From contig CADCXA010000060.1 in assembly GCA_902806565.1 (NCBI GenBank), positions 333,398-397,397 of the forward strand: 64,000 nt of DNA, read 5' to 3'. Both the position numbers and the translations under genes were made by a program. Below, in pieces: positions 52,401 through 64,000 of this stretch. Under the pieces are notes generated by a model that saw only the letters and a program-made list of their open reading frames with translations, had not been told where the DNA came from and made no database searches. Positions within the stretch are counted from its first letter, which is position 1. The number at the start of each line of letters is the position of its first letter. The stretch comes from Hypoxylon rubiginosum (Eukaryota > Ascomycota > Sordariomycetes > Xylariales > Hypoxylaceae).

Positions 52401-54809
52401 AATATAATATATTTATTAAATATAATCTTATATAACGTGTTTTTTTATTATTAGTTTATTATTATACTTAATAATTTTAATATTAAGTTAATATTATTTT
52501 TAAATGATTTTAAATATTTAGTTTAAAACTTTAATAATTAAGTTTAAAATATAATTTTTAAAATAAAAGTTTTAAACTTATTTTATATATCTATTAATAA
52601 TTAACATTATATATTAATATTTTTAAAAGTTTATTTTTAAATTATAGAAATTAATAATTAAATGTTTACTTAGCTTATTTAATTATTTATAACACTTATA
52701 ATAATTAAACTTCTTGGTTTTTTTATAGTTATAAACATCGCATTTTATTGTAATAATTTAATTGGTTTTTTTAATTAGGCTAGACTTTTTAATTTTCACT
52801 TTTTAAGAGTGATTAATTATATAATTAAAGGCTTTTAATTTTAAGTGGCCGAATTATAAATATTATAGTTTGTTAGTTATTATATTTAAAGGTTGTTTTA
52901 TTTAACTGTTAAATTTAACGTTTTTTATATAAAATAAGTAATTAATAAAGTTTTTAAAAAGATTTTTTAAAATATATTAATTTTATTTATTAATAATAAT
53001 ATATAAAATAAAATTTTTTTTTTTTTATAAGCAGTTATTTATATTTTTATGGTTTTATTAATATCTTATTTTTTTTAAAAGTTTTAATAATATTATATTA
53101 TATACGAATTTTTTATAGTATATTATATTTTATAATTATAAGAGTTTTATTTTTTTTAAACTTTTTAAATATATATTTATTTCTTTATATCCTTATATAA
53201 ATATAATTAAGTTTTTTATAAAAATTATATTTTTAATATATGTTATTTAATATAATAAAAATTAACTAAATTAATTAAAAATATAAATAATAATTTTTAA
53301 GTTTAAAATTACTAAGTTTTTTAAAAAATAAGTATTAACTTTAAATACGGTTTATAAAATTAAAAACATTTTTTTTGTTTTTTTAATTATTTAAACTAAT
53401 TAATCTTTACTTTATATAAATAACCTCTTTTTTATTTTTTTAATTAACTTAATAAATATATTATTTTTAGTTATTTTATATTTAATTATTCTTTTTATAA
53501 TAAAGTTTAAAGTTTAGTTTTTTAGAGCTTTATTTTTTATAATATATTAATAGTTAAAAATCTTATAATAACTGTAATAAATTAAATATAAAATGTTGGT
53601 TTTTTATAGATAATTAATAAATATATTAGTTTGTTTTCTTTTAATTAACTTAATTTATTTATTTAAACTGTTTTAACCTTGTGATTTACCGCGGCTTTTA
53701 TTATTTTTACCTTGTTTTAATTAATTAAAAAGTCTAGAAATAGCGTTTTTTTCTCGTCTTAGCTTGGTATTTAAGTTTTTATCGTGATTAGATTTTATGT
53801 TACCGAATTAAATAGCGAATACTTTTTTTATAAAACGGGGCCGTGTAAAAGTTAATTATAAAAATATATATTTACGTAAAATAGTTATTATATTTAAGTA
53901 ACTAAATATGTTACTTTTAATCTTATTAATATTTAGTAGTTTATAGCTAGTTACTTAGTTATTTAAAACACCGTTAAATGTAATTTTAAAATCCTTTATT
54001 AATAGTCGGTTATTAGTGATATTTATAAGGCTTTTTACTTTTATATTTATAATAATTAATTTTTATTTAGTTATTTATATTTTAAAGTTTTTAAGTATTT
54101 TTATTAGTTGTTATATTACTTTCTTATATTATTTTTAAACCTATAACTTTAATTAATTATTATATATTTTACTAGTGGTAGATAATTTCTTATATTATTT
54201 ATATAAAATGTTTATTAAATTAAAATATATATTTTAGTAATTTAAAAATATAAAGTTAATAACTTAGTTTTTTAGTTTTTTAACTACTTATTAATAAATT
54301 TAATAGATTTTATAATTATAATTATAAAAGGTTTAATTTTCCTTGTAAATAACTTTATTTTTTTTTATTATTTTTATTAAACTTATAAATCTTCTATTTA
54401 TTTTAACTTATTTTTTTTAACTTTTATTTATCGTAATTTAGAAACTATTATTTAATGAATTTCACGTTATTTATTAAGCTTTTTTTAGATAATCACTAAT
54501 ATTTAACTGGAATAGTTTTTTTAATTATTTTAATATTTCTATAAAATTAATATATTTTTAAAGTTCTAGATTAATAACTTTTATTTAAAACTTTTTATTT
54601 TATTGTTCTTAATTAATTAGGCTATTATAAAAGACTTTTTTTTTTACCGTTTTTAATATATTGTTTTTTTTATTATTAGTTGGATTTAAATTATAAAAGG
54701 TTTTATTAATATAACCGTTTTATAATTTTATGGTTTTTTAATTAATTAAAAGTCACGTATTATTATTCGTATATAGCTTTTTAATTTTTAAGTAAATAAA
54801 ACTTTTAAT

Positions 54810-54991
54810 TATTAAATTATATGTATATTTAATTAAAGGGTTAATTTTATATATTAAATGTGTGTTTTTTAATTATACGTGTTTTTACGATTTTTTAGAA
54901 TAATTTCATAATAAAGTTATTACGGCTCCGGCCGTTAACCTGTGCGTAAAACTTAAATAAGTTTTTTAAAATAACTTTTTATTATTTAATA
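54810..54991 (-). repeat. Copia 5' LTR (right)
   Basis: 182 bp, TATTAAATTATATG...TTTAATA; the terminal TG and CA are both converted to TA. AAACT follows. Confidence 0.88.
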
Positions 54992-54996
54992 AAACT

Positions 54997-57900
54997 ATAA
55001 ATATACTTATAATTAAAACCCAAGGAAAATAAACTAAAGTTTAAAAATAGATATTATATAAAACTATCTTTTAAAAAACTTTTTAAAAAAGTATTTTTAA
55101 ATTAAGATTTTCTTATAAAACCTTATTATATTATAAGGTATTTATCTGGAATTAAACTTAAATATATAATTTTTAAAACAATTTCAAAATAATTTAATAT
55201 TAACTATATACGTAATTATTTAACCTTAAGTTTAAAATATAACGATTTTTTTAATAATATAAAAAACTTTATTTTAATTTATAAAAACTTTTATTATTTA
55301 TTTAATTATAATAACTTGGTAATAATTTTTAAAAAAAATAGGAATTTTAATATAAAAGTTTTTTTAAACACTTATTTCTTACTTACTTATATTTTATAAC
55401 CGCTAGAAAAATCAAAGGGTAGAAATTTAATTATATTAAATTAATATTATAATTTAAACTATTATTTTATTAAAAGGGTTTCTATAAAATATATTTTTAT
55501 ATAATTTATTTAAAGCTTTTTTAATAATAAGATTATTTTATTACTTAAAGATAAAAATGTAAAAAAGATAAAATTTAAACTATTAATTATAAAGTTTATA
55601 AACTATAACTAAAAAATAAAAAACATGCTAATTATAAATATTTAATATTATTTATAATTAGAAACACGATTAACTAAAAATTAAAATAATAATAAATATA
55701 AAAAAAATAATAATTAAGATAAAAACACATATATTATAAATAGTATTAATTTTATTAATTTTAATAATAATAATTTTTTTAACTTGGATAATTTAAATTT
55801 TTATAATAAGCTTTTTAATAATATAATAACTAAGCTCCTTTTTAATATTAATTATAATATAAAATCTAATAATTATATCGATACTAGCTATAATAAAAAG
55901 CCACTTATTAAATAACTAAAATAATTATTTTTACTATAAACTAAAACTAAAAATACTTTTATTTCATTTCCACCATATATTAAAACTAGTAATAATTTTA
56001 ACTATTTTAATAATAATAAAATTAATATAACTTTATTAATCAGCAACCTATTAATTAATAAAAATAATATATTAATAAATAATAAATTTAATTTTAATGT
56101 TAATTTTAATAATAAAAAAATTATAAAACTAATATTATAAATTAAAAACAACTAGTAATTTATTTATTATAATAAATATAATATATTAAAAAATTAATAA
56201 ACGATATTTTAATTCTAATAAAATTTATATAAAACTAAAACAGGATTATATATAATAAATAATAATAAATTTAATATTATAATAAATTTTTTTTATATAG
56301 TTTAATAATAATAATCACTAGGTTTTTAAGTATTTACATTATAATAATACTATTTTCAAGATAATTAATTATAAAATATAAATTTTTAAGGCTATATAAC
56401 ACTTATTTATAATCGTAATAAACAAAAGTAATTAATAATTAATTAAATAACTACGTAACTAAAAAATACATTAACTTTAAATTAAAATAATTTAAAAGCT
56501 GTTAATTATACGAAACTTTTATTTTAATATAAAATATATTTTATATATAATATAAATGGTTAAAATATATAAAATATATATAAATAATTAACAATAAGGC
56601 GCTAATATTTAAAAACAATTAAAATTTAAAAATACGGTGTTTATACCTTCGCCAGCTGGTAAAAATATATATTAACAATTTTATAGCATATTTATATAAC
56701 AGGGTGGTTAACGCGGCGTTACCCCGCGAAATATATACAACTTAAATACTACGCGAAAAATCGGCGAAAGTTATATTATATAAAAAATGTTACTTTTATA
56801 TTTAATATTTAATATTTAATATTATTTTAATATTATTTATAAATTTAAATTTAAATATAAATTTTTAAAAAACTTTAAATATTATAAAATTTATAATTTT
56901 ATATAATTTATAAATATATTTATAATTATATAAATAAAATTTATATATAAAATATATTTTATATATTTTAAAAAAAAAATCTTTTTATATTTTATAATAT
57001 ATTTATTAAGTTTATTTATAAAAAATAATATTTAATAGTTTTTTTTTTAAATTTTAATTTTAATTTTTTTTATTTAATATTTATTATATAATAATTATAT
57101 ATTATTTATATTATTTTAATTATATTATTTAATATATTTTTTTTAAATTTATTTTATTTATAAAATTATTTATAATTTATTTTTATAATTAATTTATATT
57201 AAATTAAATTAATAAAATATTAAAATAATATTTTTATATTTATTATAAAAACGTTAAATAAAATTTAAATATTTATATATAAAATATTTATTAATTTTTA
57301 TAAAATAAATTAATATTATTATTATAAAATAAAATAATAATTAAAAAAACCGATTTATAAAAAAATTTTTTTTTTTATAATATATAAATTTATAAAAAAA
57401 TATAAATATATTTAATAATAAAAATTAATTTAATTTTTAATTATTTTTAATATATATTAATTAATAATTAATATTTTTATTTAATTATAAAAAAGAATTT
57501 AAATTTAAATTTATTTTAAATTTAAACTTATATATAATATAAATTATATATATATTTAAAAAAAATTTATTAATTTAAATAATTTAATAAATAAATTTAT
57601 AAAATTAATTATATATTTATATTATTAAATTATTTAATTATTAAATATTATATATTAATATATAAAATTTTAAAATAATATATAAAAGTTTTATAATATT
57701 ATAAATTTAAAAATATTTAAACCTTTAAAAAATATTTTTATTTTTTATTATATTTAAACTAATAAATAATATTAATATAAATTATATTTAATATTATTTT
57801 AAATTAAAAAAACTTTATAAAAAGTTTTTTTTAAATTTTATTTTATAAAATATTAAAAAGAAATTAACTAATTAAAGTTTAAAATTAAAATAAAGGTTTT

Positions 57901-59785
57901 AAAAATTAAAAAATTTAAATATAAATATTTTTATATATATATAATTAATTATTTTAATATTTTAATAAATTTTATATATATTTAAATATTATATAACGTT
58001 TTTTAATATATTTTAATTTTATTAAATAATATTAAATTAAATTAAAAAAATTAATTAATATATTTTAAAAAAGGTGTAGAAAAAAAACAAAAAAGTTAAT
58101 TTAAAAAAGTGAAAAAGTAATATATAATAAAATAATTTATTAAAGCTTAAAACGGTGGCGTATTAATTATATATAAATATATTTTAACATGTAACTTAAA
58201 GTTTATATTTTAAGGCTATATTTTTTTAAGTTTATATATTTTATATTTATTTTATTTACCTTATTTATTTTTATTTATATTATTTTTTTATTAGGCCGTA
58301 TTATTAATATTTATATTAAAATAAAATAACAAATTTTTAAAATTTAAAAATTAATATTATAAACATTTATATATTTTATTTTTAATTTTATTTAATAATT
58401 AGTATTTTTTTAATATTATTTATTAATTAGTATTTATATTTATATATTTTAATTTTTATTTTTTATTTTTTTATTTTATAACTTTTTTAAATTTATAAAC
58501 TTTTAAAATTTTAATAAAAAATTATTTATATTATATTAAATAGTTATTTATTTTTATATTAAAATTAATTTATATTATATTTAATTATATTTATATTTTT
58601 TATAATATATTTTATATATATATATTAAACTTTTTATTTTTTAATATATTAAAATTTATTTATATTATTTTTTATTTAATGTTTATTTTTATTTATTTAT
58701 AATTATAATATATATTATATATTTAATAAATTAATAATATTATTATTATTATAAATTATTTAATATAATTTATAATTAATTTATAAATAAATTATATATA
58801 TATATTTATTTTTATTTTATAATATATAATAAATTAAATAATAAAATATTTTTATATAATATTAATTTTATAATATAAAAACTATATATTTTAAAAAAGC
58901 TTTTTAAAATATATATTTTTAATTTAAATATATAAATATTTATTTTAAAGTTTAAAAATATTAAAAATATAATTAATTTATAATTTTTTAAGTTTAATAA
59001 AAAGAAATTAAAAATATAATAAACGTTAAATTTTATTAAATAATTATTATTATTTTAAATACAGTTTAATTAAAAAATTAATTATTTAAAAGTTTTATAT
59101 AAAAAGTTTAATAAATATTAAAAATAATTTATATTTTAAATAATATACTTATAAAATATAATATAATTATAAATTATAATTATTTAAATTATTAATTTTA
59201 ATATTTATATTATTAATTTTTATAATTATTTTAAATAAAAACTATTTTATATATTAATATTTTAATAATAACTTTTTATTTAATTAAAAAAAATTTTTTT
59301 AATTATAATTAAATTATATATAAAAATAATTAAATAAATTTATTTATTTTAATAAATATATTAAAATATTTATAAAACTTTTTATTTAATAATATATAAA
59401 AAAGTTTATTATAATAATAATAATATTATTATTTATATATTTATTTATTTATTTTATAAATTATATAATTTAAATATAAAATCTTTTTTTATTTTTAAAT
59501 ATTTTATATAAAATAATATTATATATATATTAAAAAAACTATTTCTTTTTTATAATTTATAATATATTTATTAATATTAAAAAACAGAATTTATTTAAAA
59601 TTAATTTTAAAATATTAAATTTATTTTTTAACTTAAACTTTATAATATTATAATTAAATATTATTTATATAATTTAAATATTTTTTTTAAAACTTTTTAA
59701 ATTTTTTTAATATTTTTTTATTATTTAAAATATTAATAATATAATTTTATAATTTATTTATATAAAAATTAAATATATAAAATAT
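54997..59785. other. A/T block with a small CpG-rich islet at 56.64-56.77 kb
   Basis: No gene recognised. The first 1.7 kb is less converted and continues the sequence interrupted by the Copia insertion. At 56640-56765 there is a short C/G-containing islet with taacgcggcgtta and cgcgg...ccgcg, able to form a stem-loop, before composition falls to A/T only. Family C occurs at 58192-58303. Confidence 0.55.
58192..58303 (+). repeat. dispersed repeat family C, copy 3
   Basis: Matches 41905-42013 over about 110 bp; it keeps more C and G (aggctat, ttatttacc, aggccgta), so it is the least converted of the three copies. Confidence 0.7.
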
Positions 59786-60043
59786 TATTATATATTATTT
59801 AAATAATTAACTTAATTTAATTATTTATAAATAAATAAACGTATTTAAATATAAAAAACTTAAATAAAGATTTTTTTAACTTAATTATATAATTAGTTTA
59901 AATTAATTTATTTTTTATTAATATATATTTATTTAAAATATTATATAAATTTTAATTTTAATTTTAATTTTTAAATTAATTAAATAAGATTTATATATAA
60001 ATTAAAATTATAAATTATAAATATATAAGTTTATATTATAATA
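59786..60043 (-). repeat. Gypsy-family solo LTR
   Basis: About 258 bp from tattatatattattt to ttatattataata, similar to the Gypsy LTRs in the same orientation. The flanking 5-mers (aatat and aattt) differ by one base. Confidence 0.68.
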
Positions 60044-61074
60044 AATTTTATAATAAATTTTATATTAATTATTAAAATAATAAAAAATATTATAAAATAT
60101 ATATATATATAAATTAATATATAAAATTACTTTTTATATATATAAATTATTTATTTATAAAAAGATTAAGTTTTTTTAAATTATAAAAAAAAAAAAAAAT
60201 AAAAAAAAAATTAAATAAACGTTATAATAATATTATATAATAATAAAATATAATTTTATTTATATATTTTTTTATAATTAAAAAAATAATATTTTAAAAC
60301 TATAAAAATAATATTTTAATAATATTTAAAACCTTTAAATTTAATTGATATTTAAAATAAATAAATATCATAATTAATTTAAATATTTTAATATATAAAA
60401 TATTTTTATATTATTAATAATAAAACTTTTAAAAAATTAAATATTTAATTAAATATTATTATTATTATAATTTTTTAATATTTAAAACTTTTATTAAATT
60501 TATATTTATTATTAAATATTTTTAATTTTAAGGTTAAAAGTTTTATTAAAACTTATTATATTAATAATATAAAAAAAACTTTATAATAACTTAAATTAAA
60601 AACTTTTTTTTAAAATTTAAAATATTTATTTTATTAATATATTAAAATAAAACCTTAAAAACTTTTTTTATTTAAATAATAAATTATATATATATAAATT
60701 TATAAATTTATAATTAAATATAATTATTTTACTTATTTAATTAAAAAATATTTATTAGTTTAATATTTTTTATTTTAAAATTTTATTATAATTATATTAT
60801 ATTTAATAATATTAACAATATTAATTTTTTTTAAATATATTTTAAAATATAAAATAAAAAAAGCTTTTTTTATAAATTTTAATAATTTAAAATAAATAAG
60901 TTTTTTTAATATTTTATTAATATAATAATAAATTAATTTTAAAACTTTTATAAATAAAATAAATTTTTTTATTAATTTAATTAAAAAATAATAATTTATT
61001 TTTTTATAAATTTATAAATAACTAATGTTTTAATTTTATTAAAAAAATATAAATTTTATAAAAAGTTTAAAATT
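60044..61074. other. A/T spacer containing repeat family D, copy 3
   Basis: No gene. Positions 60440-60870 align with 42110-42560 (family D). The right end borders the second Copia LTR. Confidence 0.55.
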
Positions 61075-64000
61075 TAGTAAATTATTTATATATTTAATTA
61101 AAATATTAATTATATATATTTAATATATAATTTTTAATAATATATATTTATATTATTTTTTAAAATAATTTAATAATAAAATTATTATAGTTTTAATTAT
61201 TAACTTATATATTAATTTTAAATAAGTTTTTTTTAAATAGTTTTTTATTATTTAATATATTTTTTTAAACTTATTTATTTTTTATAAAAAAGCTTAAATA
61301 ATTTAAACTTATTTTTTAATAATTTTTAATTGTTAATTTTATATATAATATTTTTTTATTAAATAAAGTTTTTTTATTTTATTAATATCTTTTTTTATAA
61401 GCTTATAAATTTATTTAAATTTAATTTCTTTTTATATATTTATTAAGTTTAATTATTAAATAAATATAATAAATTTTTATATAATAAATACTTTAATAAA
61501 ACCGTTTATTATTATATTTAAAAAAACGTAATTTATAATACTTAATTTTTTATTTTTTATAATAATAAATAATAAAATAACCGGTAAAAAAATAACATTA
61601 AAAATAAAATATATTATAAATATAATTTTAATATAAAAATAATTAAGTTTTTTAAGTTTTTTATTATTATATTTTTTATTATAATTATTTATTATATAGT
61701 TTTACTCGCTTTTATTTTTTATTAGTATTTTTATTTTATTTTTTGGTTTTATTTTAAAAAAATAAAAAACTTTAAATAAGTTTTTTTATTATATTTTATA
61801 AAATAATAATTTCGTTAATTAAGTTTTAATTTTTTTTTGTTATATATAATAAATTATATTTTAAAATTAAATATTTTTAATAAATATAATATTTTTATTA
61901 AATATAATATTTTTATTAAATATATTATTTTATATTTTAATAATTTATTTTAATATAAAAACTTAAATATTATAAATATTTATAAAATTATAATTAATTA
62001 AATAACTTATTTATATTTTTAAATTAAAATATTAATATTAGTTTTATTTTATTTTGTTTTTATAATAAATATAAACGTTTTATATTTATATATATTTAAA
62101 TAAATTTAATATAGTTTTTTATTAATAATTATATTGGTTTTTAATATTAAATAAATATAAAAACGTTTATATAAAAATTTTAAATAAAATTATATTTAAA
62201 AATCTAATTATAAAAATCAATAATAAGTTTAAAAATTTTTATTTATTAAAAACTTAAAAGTTTTACGTTTATTTTTATTATTTAAAATTTTTATTTAATT
62301 ATATTTTTAAACGTTTAATATTTTAATTTTAATTTTATATATTTAATATTAAAAACTTCAGTTTAATATAATATATTTATTAAATATAATTTTATATAAT
62401 TTGTTTTTTTATTATTATATTTAATACCTTAAATATTAAATTAATATTATTTTTAAATAATTAAATTTAAAATACAATTTTTAAAATAAAAATGTTAAAT
62501 TTGTTTTATGTTTTTATAATTAATTAATATTATATATTAATATTTTTAAAACTTTATTTTTAAATTATAAAAATTAATAATTAAATATTTATTTAATTAT
62601 TTATAACGTTTATAATAATTAAAAATTTTAATTTTTTTATATTTAAAAATATTATATTTTATTATAATAATTTATTTAGATTTTTTAATTAAATTAAACT
62701 TTTTAAAAAGTTTTTTTAAATATAATTAAATATATAATTAAAAGCTTTTAATTTTTTTATAAAAGTTTTAATAATATTATATTATATATAAATGTTTTAT
62801 AATATATTATATTTTATAATTATAAAACTTTTTAAATATACATTTATTTTTTTATATTTTTATATAAATATAATTAAGTTTTTTATAAACTTTATATTTT
62901 TATTATATATTTTTTAATATAATAAAAATTAATTAAATTAATTAAAAATATAAATAATAGTTTTAAGTTAAAAATTATTAAGTTTTTTAAAAAATAAATA
63001 TTAATTATTATAATATAAACTTAAATATTTATAACTTATATATATAACTTATATATAAACGCTATTTTATTAATTTAAAAACTAAGATTAAAATTAAAAT
63101 ACACGTGATATTTTATATAAATATATATTAGTAAAAAATAAATTATTTTAAAATAACTATATATATAATTTATAGATTTTATTTTTTTAGTTTTTTATAT
63201 TTAAATATATTTATTTACTTTTAAATATTTAAACTTAGCTTTTTTATTTATTTAAATAATATGTAATATTAACTTTAAAAATAATTTATAATATTAAAAT
63301 AAATTTTTTTTTAATTATTTAAATTAATTAATTTTTATTTTATATAAATAATTTTTTTTTTTAGTTTTTTTTAATTAATTTTATAAAAATATTATTTGTA
63401 GTTATTATATATTTAATTATTTTTTTTATTATAAAATTTAAATTTAATTTTTAATAATATATTAATAATTAATAATTTTATAATAATTATAATAAATTAT
63501 ATAAAATATTATTCTTTTATAAATAATTAATAAATTTATTATTTTATTGCTTTTTAATTAATTTAATTTATTTATTGAAATTATTTTAATTTTATAATTT
63601 ATTATAGTTTTTATTATTTTAATTAATTAAAAAGTTTAAATATAACGTTTTATTTTAATTTAATATTTAAGTTTTTATTATAATTAAATGTTATATTATT
63701 AAATTAAATAATAAATATTTATTTTTTTAAAATAAAATTATATAAATATTAAATATAAAAATATATTATTTTTAATTTTATTAATATTTAATAATTTAAA
63801 ATTAGTTATTTAATTATTTAAAATATTATTAAAAATTATTTTAAGATTTTTTATTAAGAAATTAATTTTAATAATATTTATAAAACTTTTTATTTTATTA
63901 GTTATTATATTATTTTTTTTATATTATTTTTAAGTTTATAACTTTAATTAATTATTATATAATTTATTAATAATAAATAGTTTTTTATTATTATATAAAA
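61075..64000 (-). mobile_element. second Ty1/Copia copy, internally deleted, 5' end beyond the window
   Basis: A 183-bp LTR (61075-61257) is followed by sequence collinear with the first copy. 61258-61516 matches the region just after 49412; then about 1.9 kb corresponding to roughly 49685-51575 is missing, including the reverse transcriptase motif. The match resumes near 61520 and runs to the window end, where it corresponds to about 54150 of copy one. About 0.8 kb including the other LTR should lie outside. A Gypsy solo LTR is nested at 63006-63268. Conversion is more complete than in copy one. Confidence 0.8.
63006..63268 (+). repeat. Gypsy-family solo LTR nested in Copia copy 2
   Basis: About 263 bp in reverse orientation. 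It is flanked by TTAAT (63001-63005) and TTAAC (63269-63273), a target duplication with one C-to-T difference. The uninterrupted site, tattaactttaaa, is present in Copia copy 1 at about 53333-53345. Confidence 0.82.

Larger units (their letters stand above)
49231..54991 (-). mobile_element. full-length Ty1/Copia LTR retrotransposon, RIP-erased
   Basis: LTRs of 182 bp lie at 49231-49412 and 54810-54991, and AAACT flanks both ends (49226-49230 and 54992-54996). The LTRs match the unmutated solo LTR at 23390-23575. On the minus strand, 50535-50558 reads FYINNIIF preceded by IF. Three G-to-A changes convert the Copia-type FYVDDIIF into exactly this. A purine run next to the left LTR (aagaaggtg on the minus strand) could be the polypurine tract, agreeing with minus orientation. 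Three tandem units of about 55 bp (tgtaatttataacgttta type) occur at about 51470-51600. All frames are closed; total length is 5761 bp. Confidence 0.87.

Noticed and set aside
28440..64000. Organelle (mitochondrial) DNA as the source of the A/T region
   Set aside because: It contains LTR retrotransposons with target duplications and RIP-converted motifs, and joins nuclear-type genes without a break; no mitochondrial gene, tRNA or rRNA was seen.

Overview
The window looks like nuclear DNA of a filamentous ascomycete (Pezizomycotina). Short introns of about 46-61 nt with GTAAGT-type donors, fungal HNH and Helitron proteins, a fungal highly reducing polyketide synthase remnant, and very heavy C-to-T/G-to-A decay of repeats all point there. 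The decay matches RIP (repeat-induced point mutation). The species cannot be told from the sequence.

Layout. 1-8.6 kb has normal base composition: a 19-bp minisatellite, an intact two-exon HNH-nuclease-like gene (297-1917, -), an unrecognised multi-exon gene with two apparent frame breaks (2444-4335, -), and a CACTA/EnSpm-like transposase gene (4844-8711, +) with eight in-frame stops, all explainable by C-to-T changes. A 0.6-kb block of almost pure A/T follows (8712-9345). From 9.6 to 28.4 kb base composition is normal again: an HNH pseudogene directly upstream of a decayed Helitron Rep/helicase (9620-15530, +), a fragment of a highly reducing PKS (MT-ER-KR-ACP, about 16.8-20.4 kb, -), one intact single-exon gene with a membrane segment (21701-22522, +), a nearly unmutated 186-bp solo LTR (23390-23575), a third HNH copy whose end is cut by that LTR, and a second Helitron with Rep and PIF1 helicase (25382-28430, -).

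From about 28.44 kb to the end the sequence is almost only A and T. By hand I could resolve a full-length Ty3/Gypsy element (29174-35933) with 265-bp LTRs and target duplication ATAAA, four solo LTRs of the same family, a full-length Ty1/Copia element (49231-54991) with 182-bp LTRs and target duplication AAACT, and a second Copia copy (61075 to beyond the window) that has an internal deletion and carries a nested Gypsy solo LTR. Protein motifs survive in RIP-converted form: a CCHC knuckle reads C-Y-Y-C and the Copia YVDD reads YINN. At least two more anonymous repeat families are present.

How it fits together: this is an accessory or repeat-rich compartment. Most genes belong to mobile elements and are broken by RIP-type stops, frameshifts and nested insertions. 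Only the HNH gene at 297-1917 and the gene at 21701-22522 look fully open. The feature most worth following is the repeated pairing of an HNH-nuclease-like gene with Helitron Rep/helicase genes in the same orientation.
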